From Kiloniella sp. EL199 (GTDB lineage Bacteria; Pseudomonadota; Alphaproteobacteria; Kiloniellales; Kiloniellaceae), in the NCBI RefSeq assembly GCF_900313065.1, contig NZ_OMPU01000005.1:10224-74223 (forward strand): DNA of 64,000 bases, given 5' to 3'. The translations under genes and the position numbers were made by a program. The notes beneath the pieces were generated by a model. That model was not told the DNA's origin. It made no database searches and worked only from the letters and a program-made list of their open reading frames with translations. Below, in pieces: positions 7,525-16,278 of the stretch; within the stretch, counting starts at the first letter, position 1, and each line of letters starts with the position of its first letter.

Positions 7525-9210
7525 TTAATTTTTGGGTGAGCCATCCCAATTCAAGTTATGGGATTTCAGATATAGAGAAGTTAACCAAGAGATGGCATTC
7601 CTATGAGGACGTGAAGTAGAGGCTACATCCCACCATGAGACTGCTGCATATTTTCTAAGGGAGTCCATTGAGTGGGCGAAAAATCTGTTCTCAAATCTGT
7701 GCCAGGCAGGTTTGCCAAAGGGAGAGCAGAATGCTTTACCAAGAAAGCGTAAAGGTCTGATATAACTAGGTGTGACCCAGGTTGGTGCTGGAAGTAAGCT
7801 GTTCCAAACGCCTCCCCAATTAGCTTCGATCATACTATTTTTGTATAGATTCTGATTTACTTTATATTCCAGAGGGACGCTCTCCCAGAATTCAATGAAT
7901 TCACTATCCCATAAAGGAAGGCGCCAACCAAAACCGTAATGTTCATATCCCCTTTGATTTCCAAGGACATATTTGGCTTGTCTGTTTACGAACTCGTAAT
8001 ATTCATAAAGAGAATAGGCATTTTCCTTGGTTAAGTCTGGGGCGTTAGCCTCAATTAGTTCTGCATTTATCTGCTTGATAAAATCCTGTTTTTCCAACTT
8101 TTCAAATAAACTGGGCCATAATCCAAAATGTTTAGAAAAAATCGAAGAAAATAGCTGGTTTTTGGCTTCTTGTGTGGACCCAAGGTCAGAGGGCGTTTGT
8201 AGCGCTTTAGGGATGTGGTTCCCACTAATAAAGTCGCCAGTTTGTCCGTTGACCACGATGCCATTTCGGGCCCAATCGCAATCTTTCATCATATGCAGAG
8301 TTACGACATCCTGCTCGACAGGTGTTGAGATAAGACTGTCAGATTTTTTCAGATATTCTTGGTAACTCTTAGTGTTTCGGATTTGACGAAAATTAGCTGT
8401 GGTCGTTGGTAAAAAATGCCAATTATACCCTAGCTTATCGGCAATTTTCTTGGCTGTATATGATTCATGGTTGCCTTTTCTGCCGTAAGAAAAGCATTCG
8501 AGATTACTAAAGCCCAGCTCTTTGAAGCCGGATATAATTACTCTGGAATCCATTCCCGCGCTAAGAGGTACAAGAATTTTTCTGCCTTTAGCACTATCAA
8601 TGGTTTTTTGCAGAACTTTGAGTGTTTGGGAAAGTAGAGTGTGCTTGTAGTCTTGGATTTCGCCTCTATTTTGCTCTCCTTTCCATGGAGAAAATTGGTG
8701 ATATTTAAATCGTAGGACCTCTTCTTTTGGAGAGATCGTTATATACTCACCCGGCAAAAATCCAGTGATGTTCTGGTATAAAGTTTTAGTGCCAATACAA
8801 AATCCGCTTACGGCAATTTCCAGTGCTGCGTTTTTGCTGATGTCATCGGAAGCTAGTTTCAGATGTTTCAGTATTGGGGCAGCGTGATCAGAGATTACCC
8901 ACTTATCTTCATCAGATTTTGCATAGAGTAGAGGAATACTTCGTACTCGATCTACTGAAGCAACAGTAAGATCTTTTCTTTGATAGATTAAGGCAAAGTG
9001 CCCATCTAATTGGTCTATAATTTTTGCTAAATTACTTTGCTCAGATATCTGGTCAAAGTGGTCCATTAATTGGGCTAGAAAATTTTTGCTTTTGTAGGCA
9101 GTATTATGTAAATGGCCTTTAAAAAACAATTGGCTAGAGTTGTTATCATGATGGGACCAGCCAAAACTTTCTGCTAAATAAATTGATGTATAGCCCATGA
9201 TATTAGGCAT
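7525..9210 (-). CDS. Asparagine-synthase-like protein without the glutaminase cysteine
   Basis: 561 residues. The C-terminal half is a PP-loop ATP-pyrophosphatase domain like that of asparagine synthetase, with a variant loop LSAGMDSR at about residues 217-224 in place of SGGxDS. The N-terminal ~180 residues resemble a class-II glutamine amidotransferase fold (DGHFALIYQRKDLTVASVDR), but the protein begins MPNIMGYTS, so the nucleophile Cys2 is absent. It should still adenylate a carboxylate but must use free ammonia or another amine, as beta-lactam-synthetase-type relatives do. Downstream of the PIG-L deacetylase. Confidence 0.75.
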   Translation of the reverse strand: MPNIMGYTSIYLAESFGWSHHDNNSSQLFFKGHLHNTAYKSKNFLAQLMDHFDQISEQSNLAKIIDQLDGHFALIYQRKDLTVASVDRVRSIPLLYAKSDEDKWVISDHAAPILKHLKLASDDISKNAALEIAVSGFCIGTKTLYQNITGFLPGEYITISPKEEVLRFKYHQFSPWKGEQNRGEIQDYKHTLLSQTLKVLQKTIDSAKGRKILVPLSAGMDSRVIISGFKELGFSNLECFSYGRKGNHESYTAKKIADKLGYNWHFLPTTTANFRQIRNTKSYQEYLKKSDSLISTPVEQDVVTLHMMKDCDWARNGIVVNGQTGDFISGNHIPKALQTPSDLGSTQEAKNQLFSSIFSKHFGLWPSLFEKLEKQDFIKQINAELIEANAPDLTKENAYSLYEYYEFVNRQAKYVLGNQRGYEHYGFGWRLPLWDSEFIEFWESVPLEYKVNQNLYKNSMIEANWGGVWNSLLPAPTWVTPSYIRPLRFLGKAFCSPFGKPAWHRFENRFFAHSMDSLRKYAAVSWWDVASTSRPHRNAISWLTSLYLKSHNLNWDGSPKN

Positions 9211-9245
9211 GTTTCTCGCAGTCTGACTATAGGTTTATGGTGAAG

Positions 9246-9932
9246 TTAAAAGGTCGTGCGAACTAGCTGAAATGCTTCAGCTAAAGGAACGCCAACATCG
9301 GTTCCACGCAAGACATTTCTGGCTTCGATGGCATTGTAAGATCTTGAATGGGGGAAGGGGCGCATCTCTAGATCATATGCCTTTAGAGCAGCCAATTTTT
9401 TATCTTTCTGTTTCGATATATCTACAAAAAAATTGGGTTGGAATTGAGTAGATGGACTTTGTTGAGACCAGTTTGTTGCTGAAGGAACTTCCATTGATAA
9501 TATGGTTTTAACGGCGTGGCCAGGCTGGGGCCTACAGGCCGTCATAACAGACCGATAAGTTATCTGGTGATCTATATTCAAGTCGGACTGGTGGTGGGTA
9601 ATAATTAGTTCTGGCTGGTGTTTTGAGATAAGTTTCTCAATGTGTTGTGCAATGGAAAGCAAAGGAACACTGTCCATTGAATTATCAGGGAAAGAAGCAA
9701 AATTTATAGACTGAGTACCAACGATTTTATTTGATTCTCGCGCCATTTCTTCGCGATCATTTTTCAATTTTTCGACGACAGTGCCTCTAGCTCCAACTCC
9801 GTCAGTCATAAAACAAACATGGACTTCCGTTCCTTGTTTACTTAAACGCGCCATCGTCCCGCCGCAACCGAGGATTTCATCATCAGCATGCGCAACGATG
9901 ACACAAGCTGTTTTGATTCCTGTAAAGGTCAT
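9246..9932 (-). CDS. PIG-L/LmbE family N-deacetylase
   Basis: 228 residues with both zinc-binding motifs of the family: AHADDE (His15, Asp17, Asp18) at the N-terminus and HHQSDLNIDH in the middle. Members hydrolyse the N-acetyl group of GlcNAc-type substrates, so it probably exposes an amino group on a sugar. It has a strong ribosome site (AAGGAAACC before ATG) and begins 7 bases after the acetyltransferase gene. An acetyltransferase beside a deacetylase suggests exchange of an N-acyl group. Confidence 0.85.
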   Translation of the reverse strand: MTFTGIKTACVIVAHADDEILGCGGTMARLSKQGTEVHVCFMTDGVGARGTVVEKLKNDREEMARESNKIVGTQSINFASFPDNSMDSVPLLSIAQHIEKLISKHQPELIITHHQSDLNIDHQITYRSVMTACRPQPGHAVKTILSMEVPSATNWSQQSPSTQFQPNFFVDISKQKDKKLAALKAYDLEMRPFPHSRSYNAIEARNVLRGTDVGVPLAEAFQLVRTTF

Positions 9933-9939
9933 GGTTTCC

Positions 9940-10401
9940 TTATCCGTAAGTTTTGAGGGTTGAAAAGTCAGCGTCTTCCTTGTCTAGAATAAAATCCAGT
10001 TTCCGGAAAAGCGAGAGAGAAGCTGTATTTGTTGTCTTAACTACCGCTACAAAGATCAGAGCTGAAGGAGCGTGGAGTTTCCGGAGCCTTTGCATGCCAG
10101 CAGTCAAGGCTTTGAATGCCAGATCGCGTCCTCGGAATACCTGTTCAATATAAATATCAATGACAAAGGATGCACTCTGTTGGCCTTGTTCCTGAAAACG
10201 CATTTGACCGACAGGTTGATCCTGATCCAGAATCATGAAGAGGTGTATATTGTCTGTCCCAAGAACGGACTCTAACCAGCGTTTGTGATCTGATTCGAGA
10301 ATGGTTTGAACCGTCAGCTTCTTGTTTGAGAGGCTCTCCGGGCTGTTAACCCATTCCAGAAGTTTTTCCCAGTCATCAAATACAGCTTCCCGGATTTCCA
10401 T
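9940..10401 (-). CDS. GNAT-family N-acetyltransferase
   Basis: 153 residues with the GNAT core: a mid-protein strand (SFVIDIYIEQVFRGRDLAFK), the acetyl-CoA pyrophosphate-binding turn near FRGRDLAFKAL, and a C-terminal NTASLSLFRKLDF segment typical of family ends. It is translationally coupled to the large fusion gene upstream (stop and start overlap as TGATG). It shares that gene's higher GC, so the two may have arrived together. The likely role is acylation of the amino sugar made by the fused aminotransferase. Confidence 0.75.
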   Translation of the reverse strand: MEIREAVFDDWEKLLEWVNSPESLSNKKLTVQTILESDHKRWLESVLGTDNIHLFMILDQDQPVGQMRFQEQGQQSASFVIDIYIEQVFRGRDLAFKALTAGMQRLRKLHAPSALIFVAVVKTTNTASLSLFRKLDFILDKEDADFSTLKTYG

Positions 10402-12488
10402 CAGGAACTCTTTCTGACCTGGAAGGTCGGTTGTATCAGTTCACCCCGCAGGAATGTGTCAGGTTTTTTGCTGTCAACGGCAGCCTTCAGAGTTTGCAGG
10501 GCCTTTTCAAATCTTGAGATTGTCTCGTCTGTTACCTCGGGAGCTGTGTGGGCCCAGGAGAGATTGAACGAAGCATTCAATAGAATTCCGTTTGCATTCA
10601 GTTCTTGTCGCAAAAGTGTTTTGAAAAGAACGTCCTCTGTTTCCAGTCCCTGGGCTTTGAGCAAGGGCCACCAGTCTTCAGCATATACTGACAGATTGTC
10701 TTGGAAGCCGTATTGTCTGAAAAGCGCATTGAGTTTTTCTTTCAGCAATTTACCGCAAGCAGAGATTTGTGACGGCACATCGTATTTGGTCAACTTGTCA
10801 ATTGTGGCGCAAGCTGCTGCAAGTGACAAGGTTTCTCCTCCAAAGGTGCCCGAGAAGAAAATATCCTCCATCAGGCGCATGACCCTTTTCTGTCCGACTA
10901 CGGCAGAAATCGGCATGCCGTTTGCCATGGCCTTTCCGAAACAGGACAGATCGGGTGTCACATTGTAAACGTGCTGTGCGCCCCGGACATCAATGCGGAA
11001 GCCGGTGATGATCTCATCAAAGATCAGAACTGTGCCCGAATGGTCACAGAGATCTCGAAGATGCTGAAGATAGCCTTCCGGAGGCTGTACAGCGCCACAA
11101 GGTTCAAGGATGATGGCAGCAATCTGATCGCCTTCGGACGTGAATAGGTCGCGGGCTTTTTCGAAGTCCCCAAAATCAAGCCTGAGAGAGAGTTCCTGAA
11201 CACTTGCGGGTACTCCGAGATTGCGAGTGGTCGTTCCAATGTACCAGTCGTGCCATCCGTGGTAACCGCACGCGACAACCTTGTCCCGTCCCGTGTAGGC
11301 TCTTGCCAGTCTGATCGCAGCCGAAGTGGCATCAGAACCATTTTTACCAAACCGGACCTGTTCGGCAGAGGGGATCAGCTCAACAAGCTTTTCCGCCAGT
11401 ATGAATTCGAGGTCAGAGGGAAGAGAGAAGGTTATACCCTTTTCAAGCTGACGGTGAATGGCCGCATCAATATCCGGATCACCGTAACCGAGAACGTTGG
11501 GGAGCAGGCCCATAACGTAATCAATGTAGCTGTTGCCATCGATGTCAAAAACCCGGGCACCTTTTCCACTGTCAAGGAACAGGGGGCCTGCGCCTTTGGA
11601 AACCTGCTGATAGCTTTTGCTGAAAGTCTGACTCGCCAGAGGGATGATTTTTTCAACCCTCTCAAAAAGCGAATTGGATTGCTCATAGCGACGGGGCAGA
11701 TTGCTCCGGTTTGAACGTTCGACATCCTGTCCGGTTTCGAGATCGGCCAGCGCGCTCGTTCTGGATTTGATGTCCCGGTTGTAGTGCAGAAGGTCGGGAT
11801 TGGTCATCAGGCATGAGAGACCGTCTTCCCATGAGAAGTCTTCCGGCAGAAGTGGGAGAAAACGTTGTAGGAAGCAGAGGTCTTCCTCGGTATCCAGCGT
11901 CCAGCGCAGATGGGAAAAATCACTTTTGTGTTTGAGATGACCGACGCGAAAGTCTCCTGTCATTTCGCGCGGGAAGAAGCCGGTTCTCAAATAAGGTGTT
12001 ACATGCTCGCGGAAGCGTTGGCTTGTTACCTTTTCATGAGCCTCTTCAAGAGCCTTGAACGAAAAGACCTCGACATCCAGCCCGTCTGGGTAGGTTCTGA
12101 GAAGAGCGTTGGAGTAGTAGTCATAGGCACCGGTTTCAAAGTTAGAGACTGCCTGATCGATCAAATCGGGATCAATGGCAGGGCAATCGGCTGTCAATCT
12201 GACAAGTGTTGTTGCTTCCAGTGTCTTGGCTGCCTTGTAAAACCTGTCCAGGACATCGGTTTCACTGCCGCAGAAAACAGGAATTTCAAGAGCCTTGCAG
12301 GCTTCTACTATCGCCTGGTCTGCCACTTCCTCACTTGTGGCAACACAAATTTGACCCAGTTTTTGTGCCTTTTTCATACGTGCGACCATGTAAGCCAGGA
12401 CGGACTGGCCATTTGTGATTTCCCTGAGAACCTTGCCCGGAAGTCTAGAGGACCCCATCCGGGCCTGAATAATTGCAACAGTTTTCAT
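10401..12488 (-). CDS. Fusion of SpsF-type cytidylyltransferase and class-III (GSA-like) aminotransferase
   Basis: 695 residues in two domains. Residues 1-240 match the SpsF/CMP-KDO-synthetase-like nucleotidyltransferase family (VAIIQARMGSSRLPGKVL, then RLTADCPAIDPDLI). After a linker, residues ~270-690 are a class-III PLP aminotransferase of the glutamate-1-semialdehyde aminomutase type (DGNSYIDYVMGLLPNVLGYG, LIFDEIITGFR, Schiff-base Lys519 in CFGKAMANGMP). It would couple amino-sugar or keto-sugar formation to nucleotide activation. The start overlaps the upstream dehydrogenase stop (ATGA). Sampled 60-base lines are about 47-57% GC against 37-50% in neighbours, suggesting separate ancestry. 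Confidence 0.85.
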   Translation of the reverse strand: MKTVAIIQARMGSSRLPGKVLREITNGQSVLAYMVARMKKAQKLGQICVATSEEVADQAIVEACKALEIPVFCGSETDVLDRFYKAAKTLEATTLVRLTADCPAIDPDLIDQAVSNFETGAYDYYSNALLRTYPDGLDVEVFSFKALEEAHEKVTSQRFREHVTPYLRTGFFPREMTGDFRVGHLKHKSDFSHLRWTLDTEEDLCFLQRFLPLLPEDFSWEDGLSCLMTNPDLLHYNRDIKSRTSALADLETGQDVERSNRSNLPRRYEQSNSLFERVEKIIPLASQTFSKSYQQVSKGAGPLFLDSGKGARVFDIDGNSYIDYVMGLLPNVLGYGDPDIDAAIHRQLEKGITFSLPSDLEFILAEKLVELIPSAEQVRFGKNGSDATSAAIRLARAYTGRDKVVACGYHGWHDWYIGTTTRNLGVPASVQELSLRLDFGDFEKARDLFTSEGDQIAAIILEPCGAVQPPEGYLQHLRDLCDHSGTVLIFDEIITGFRIDVRGAQHVYNVTPDLSCFGKAMANGMPISAVVGQKRVMRLMEDIFFSGTFGGETLSLAAACATIDKLTKYDVPSQISACGKLLKEKLNALFRQYGFQDNLSVYAEDWWPLLKAQGLETEDVLFKTLLRQELNANGILLNASFNLSWAHTAPEVTDETISRFEKALQTLKAAVDSKKPDTFLRGELIQPTFQVRKSS

Positions 12489-13441
12489 GAAAAAAACCTG
12501 TAAAGGGTTTCCCCGACAGTTTCAGATATAACCTGCTGAGCGTCGCGGGTTGAAGCAGCCAAATGAGGAGTAACTATAACTTTTGGATGTTCAAGGAGAG
12601 GGTGTGTGTAGTTGGATAAACCACTGGATTGAGTAAAAGGTGGTTCTGGATCCAAAACATCAACCGCAGCAGAGGACAATGTACCGTTATCCAAAGCGCA
12701 AAGCATGGCTTGCGTATCTATACAAGCAGCTCTGGCTGTATTGATAAGGATAGTTCCTTTTTTGATGTGAGTAAAAGCTTCGGTATTCAGAAAATGTCGA
12801 GTGTCTTCTGTCAGGGATAGATGGAGAGATATTACATCACTTTGAGAGTAGATTTCATTGATGTCTTCTGAAAACTGTCCACCAGCTGCATTGAGTTCTT
12901 TACCTTTGGCAGTGTCCTTATCCCACCCAATAACTTTACACCCGAAGGGGATCAAACGATTTGCTACTCGAGAGCCAACATTCCCTAAACCAATCACACC
13001 CACAGTCATTTTCGACAGCTCTCTGCCTTCCAATAGATGGCGGCGGAAGTCCCCCTTGCTGATTGCCGTAAGAGTTTCAGGGAATTTTTTACAGATGGCG
13101 AATATTAAGCCAATAGTGAACTCGGCTGCAGAAACAGAATTACCCGTTGGCACATTGAAATATTCAATTCCAAGTTCTTCAAGATCTTGGGTGTTGATAT
13201 TTTCCATACCTGTACCAGCACGTGCAACGATTTTAAGGTTGGGAATAGATTTTATGGTTTCCCGATTAATTGGTGTAACACTTTTGACTACAAGTGCATC
13301 TGCGTTGGAGCTCTCTATTAGAGCTTTCTCTGTTGCTATCTCAGTTAAGTCGATGACATTTGAGAATTGCTGTAATCTTTTCAAGCCCACCGGATGTATT
13401 TTTTCTAATATCGCGATGGTTGGTGTCATCTTGTGTGTCAT
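12485..13441 (-). CDS. D-isomer-specific 2-hydroxyacid dehydrogenase
   Basis: 318 residues. The NAD-binding motif is GVIGLGNVGSRVANRL, with the catalytic Arg in INTARAAC, Glu in LDPEPPF and His in VTPHLAAST, all as in the D-3-phosphoglycerate dehydrogenase-like family. It interconverts a 2-hydroxy acid and a 2-keto acid using NAD(H). In this train the substrate is more likely a carboxylated precursor or decoration (for example a lactate- or glycerate-like group) than housekeeping phosphoglycerate. It lies 2 bases after the ATP-grasp gene and overlaps the fusion gene by 4. Confidence 0.82.
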   Translation of the reverse strand: MTHKMTPTIAILEKIHPVGLKRLQQFSNVIDLTEIATEKALIESSNADALVVKSVTPINRETIKSIPNLKIVARAGTGMENINTQDLEELGIEYFNVPTGNSVSAAEFTIGLIFAICKKFPETLTAISKGDFRRHLLEGRELSKMTVGVIGLGNVGSRVANRLIPFGCKVIGWDKDTAKGKELNAAGGQFSEDINEIYSQSDVISLHLSLTEDTRHFLNTEAFTHIKKGTILINTARAACIDTQAMLCALDNGTLSSAAVDVLDPEPPFTQSSGLSNYTHPLLEHPKVIVTPHLAASTRDAQQVISETVGETLYRFFS

Positions 13442-13443
13442 GG

Positions 13444-14469
13444 TTATCGTTTAGCGAGCGCAGTGTAAGGGAAAATTATTTGATTATAAGACTGGTGAGT
13501 AGGTGCGATAGGTTCATCGCCATAAAGGGATAGCATGTCATCAAACAAAGGCATACCTGCTGCAATAGCTACAGACAAACTGCCACTGGCTCGTGGGTTA
13601 ATCTCAAGAACAGCAGGTTTCCCATCTTTGGTGGTCATAAAATCAATATCAAAAATCCAGCTGGTTTTAAGTTCCTGCGCGACTTTTCGGCCAATTTCAG
13701 CCATAGGCGTGTTTTCGATTAAAATATGCCCTTCATTTGGCAGAGCAGAGTTTAATCGTTTCCGAGGGATTAGATAGTGGCATTGCCCCTGCCATGATAG
13801 GATATCAAGATCATGAACAGGTTCAACTAATCGCTCCATGATCATTATTGGTTCAGAGGGGAGTTGAGATAGATGTTTCTCCATAAAGGTCTGTAAGTTC
13901 ATATGGAGTTCTCTACTGCCTTCGAAGGAAATCGTCTCTGTGAGACTGTTACTGATGACCAGCGTGCCTCTTCCTCCTCTTGCGGTTGGGAGCTTTACAA
14001 CAGCTTCTCCTGTTATGTCCATAATTTCCCTTACTGCAGACAGGGTGCTTTCCTGCCCGGTGGCTTCTTTCCAGATAGGTAATTCTATTCCCAGCTGGGC
14101 CAGTTTTTTATACGTCGTAAGTTTGTTTGTGAAAATTTGAAGAAGGTCGAGATCATTACAGGCAACTGTTGTTCCCGTGATTAATAATTCTGCTTTATGA
14201 GCAGCAAGTGTCAGAGCCTCTTCATCAGCGCAGGGAAAAATTAGATCGACACTTTCTTGGGCACAGATACTCTTAATTTTATCAAAATACTCAGGTGCGT
14301 CTCCCGAAGGAACTCTGTGAAAGGTGTCACAAAAATGTCTTGCAGCAGGAGTGTCATTTGTATCTACCCCAACTATTCTGAGATTGTGTCGTGAAGAAGC
14401 TTTAATCGACTGTATAAACTGTGCTGAAAGCCCCCCACCAATACAGGTGATCATTACCGTTATATTCAT
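13444..14469 (-). CDS. ATP-grasp domain protein (CarB-like)
   Basis: 341 residues. The N-terminus opens like carbamoyl-phosphate-synthase-type ATP-grasp proteins (MNITVMITCIGGGLSAQFIQ). The ATP-grasp fold follows with VVKLPTARGGRGTLVI and the metal-binding strand AVLEINPRASGSLSVA. Such enzymes form acyl-phosphates and ligate carboxylates to amines or thiols, which would fit addition of an amino acid or other acid to a sugar. Two bases separate it from both neighbouring genes. A second, dissimilar ATP-grasp protein lies at 18242-19456. Confidence 0.75.
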   Translation of the reverse strand: MNITVMITCIGGGLSAQFIQSIKASSRHNLRIVGVDTNDTPAARHFCDTFHRVPSGDAPEYFDKIKSICAQESVDLIFPCADEEALTLAAHKAELLITGTTVACNDLDLLQIFTNKLTTYKKLAQLGIELPIWKEATGQESTLSAVREIMDITGEAVVKLPTARGGRGTLVISNSLTETISFEGSRELHMNLQTFMEKHLSQLPSEPIMIMERLVEPVHDLDILSWQGQCHYLIPRKRLNSALPNEGHILIENTPMAEIGRKVAQELKTSWIFDIDFMTTKDGKPAVLEINPRASGSLSVAIAAGMPLFDDMLSLYGDEPIAPTHQSYNQIIFPYTALAKR

Positions 14470-14471
14470 GA

Positions 14472-15494
14472 TTAAATTGTGTCCTGTAAAATGGCGTCTA
14501 GTGCTTTCATGTCTTTACGGAGCGGGTGTCCGATTAGGTCACGAAACATGGAGGCATTGAGTGGTGCGTCGCTTTGTTTATTTAATCGGAAGAATAGGAT
14601 ATCTTCTTCTTGAAGAATATGCCCCTTTTTCAAATCTGTCGCAACGACCATGTAGCGGCTCATTTGATCTCGCATGTCTGATGTTTCTTTAGAAAGAACT
14701 TTGTCGTGAGTCCCCATGATCTTTTCTGTTTGTCGAATTGATTCGACCATGAGTGCGAATTCTTTGGGTTCAAGCGAGAGGCGATGATCGTATTCCGGGA
14801 GTTTTTTATCAAGCGTAAAGTGTTTCTCAATCATGACTGCTCCGGCTGCGACAGAAAGACTAGCAGCTGCAGTGCCGATACTGTGATCTGAAAAACCGAC
14901 AGGCAGATTAAACCGCTTTTCCATCCATGGAATGCTAGCCAAGTTTAAATCTTCATTTTCAGCAGGGTAGAGAGAAGTACATTGAAAGAGAGCGACTTGA
15001 TCGTTGCCAATGGATTTTACCGTGTCTAGAGCAGCTTGAATATTGGCTTCATCAGCCATGCCTGTAGACATAAGAATCGGTTTGGAAAAGGACGCTGCCT
15101 TCTTAATAATTGGAAGACAGCTTAAAAGGCCGCTTGAAACTTTAAAGCCGGAAGGATCAAGTTTATTGATCCATTCCAGGGTTTTGAAATCACCAGCAGT
15201 TGTGAAAGGTTCCATACCGAGTTCTTTGGTATATTCGAACATTCGGGCGGTTTCTTCCTGTGACAGAACAGCTTTGCTGAAGAGTTCGTAGCTATAGGTG
15301 TCCTTCGCGTAATTCCGCTCAGGATCAATAGTCTGTAGCTTGATGGAACTGGCTCCGGCTGTAGCCGCTTCTTCAATCATTTTTGCACAGGTTTCAACAG
15401 AACCTTCGTGATTGATACCAATTTCTGCAATCACGAAAACAGGATGGCCTTTGCCAATCAGTGTTTTTCCGAACTGTAGAGACATGTTAGCCAT
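14472..15494 (-). CDS. NeuB-family nonulosonic acid synthase
   Basis: About 340 residues. A TIM-barrel synthase condenses a hexosamine with phosphoenolpyruvate to make a nine-carbon acid. The two metal-binding histidines sit in GFSDHSIG (His204) and VMIEKHFT (His225), with the 21-residue spacing seen in sialic acid synthase. A C-terminal SAF/antifreeze-like domain follows (ATDLKKGHILQEEDILF). DHRLSLEP looks more NeuB/LegI-like than typical PseI, but this is weak. GTG 15533 and ATG 15524 would overlap the upstream gene by 38-47 bases; ATG 15494 with GAAGAG before it is preferred, and 15485 is also possible. Confidence 0.88.
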   Translation of the reverse strand: MANMSLQFGKTLIGKGHPVFVIAEIGINHEGSVETCAKMIEEAATAGASSIKLQTIDPERNYAKDTYSYELFSKAVLSQEETARMFEYTKELGMEPFTTAGDFKTLEWINKLDPSGFKVSSGLLSCLPIIKKAASFSKPILMSTGMADEANIQAALDTVKSIGNDQVALFQCTSLYPAENEDLNLASIPWMEKRFNLPVGFSDHSIGTAAASLSVAAGAVMIEKHFTLDKKLPEYDHRLSLEPKEFALMVESIRQTEKIMGTHDKVLSKETSDMRDQMSRYMVVATDLKKGHILQEEDILFFRLNKQSDAPLNASMFRDLIGHPLRKDMKALDAILQDTI

Positions 15495-16278
15495 TGACTC
15501 TTCGTAGTGTCGCCATTCTCTCATTATGATCACGTGGGACGATTGAATCGTGATGAAGCAACTGTCTGATTAGGGGGGTAAAACTCTGCATTTCTTCTTC
15601 ATTGAACATCTTATCAAAGCGATGATATGGTTTCATGAACCAAGGACCATAGGTATTAAAAACACCCCATCTACTTTTCCCAGATGCTTCACCAATTTTG
15701 TGCCATAAAGCTGTGTCGAAGATCACAATTGAGCCTTTGGGGGCTTCAAGGTATTCAAACTCTAGCTCGGCATTACGATCAGCAGGTCGTTCGTATCTTA
15801 AATGTGATTTAGGAATGTAATGTGTAGCGCCGTTATCTCTAGTAAAGTCATCAATACATAGAATTGACATATAGCACAAACTGGGATTAAGGCCTTGACC
15901 TTCCCCGATAAAGCGTGAGTCCGTGTGCCACCCGTGGCCAGAAGTTTTTCTTCCGAATTCTTGATCTTTAAGAATTCGTCTGTTTCTTGCGGAAGGAGAA
16001 ATGAGTACATAATCATTATCGATAAATTTCCGCATTACTTTGTCAGTAACGTCTTGGGTCAGAAGTTCAAGTAACTGAGGGGCGCCCATGAAGTAGTTGT
16101 CGAGAACTTGGTTTACTTCATTTCCACAATAGTGTCCGTCTTCGCGGCGTTTTTGCACCAACTGATCGAGTTCGGATTTTATCTGGTCGCAATATTCTTC
16201 AGATAAAACATCCTCTATTACCGCTATACCTTCAGATTTAATAGTTTGAACAATTTGATCTATATCGTAATTAGACAT
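15487..16278 (-). CDS. Phytanoyl-CoA dioxygenase (PhyH)-like Fe(II)/2-oxoglutarate oxygenase
   Basis: 263 residues with the intact triad: His118-x-Asp120 (GHGWHTDSRF), His193 (LWHKIGEASG) and the co-substrate Arg203. DNGATHYIPKSH, the usual family segment, lies between. It is probably a hydroxylase acting on a sugar or attached acid. It sits between an asparagine synthase and a nonulosonate synthase and overlaps both neighbours by 8 bases. It is clearly distinct in sequence from the other PhyH protein at 2894-3790, so the two likely have different substrates. Confidence 0.85.
   Translation of the reverse strand: MSNYDIDQIVQTIKSEGIAVIEDVLSEEYCDQIKSELDQLVQKRREDGHYCGNEVNQVLDNYFMGAPQLLELLTQDVTDKVMRKFIDNDYVLISPSARNRRILKDQEFGRKTSGHGWHTDSRFIGEGQGLNPSLCYMSILCIDDFTRDNGATHYIPKSHLRYERPADRNAELEFEYLEAPKGSIVIFDTALWHKIGEASGKSRWGVFNTYGPWFMKPYHRFDKMFNEEEMQSFTPLIRQLLHHDSIVPRDHNERMATLRRVNG

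Noticed and set aside
11910-12503. A 197-codon plus-strand open frame opposite the fusion gene
   Set aside because: It lies wholly antisense to a strongly supported enzyme, shows no recognisable motif, and is expected by chance opposite a higher-GC gene.
12858-13454. A 198-codon plus-strand open frame opposite the hydroxyacid dehydrogenase
   Set aside because: Antisense shadow; the minus-strand gene has all catalytic motifs and tight operon spacing.
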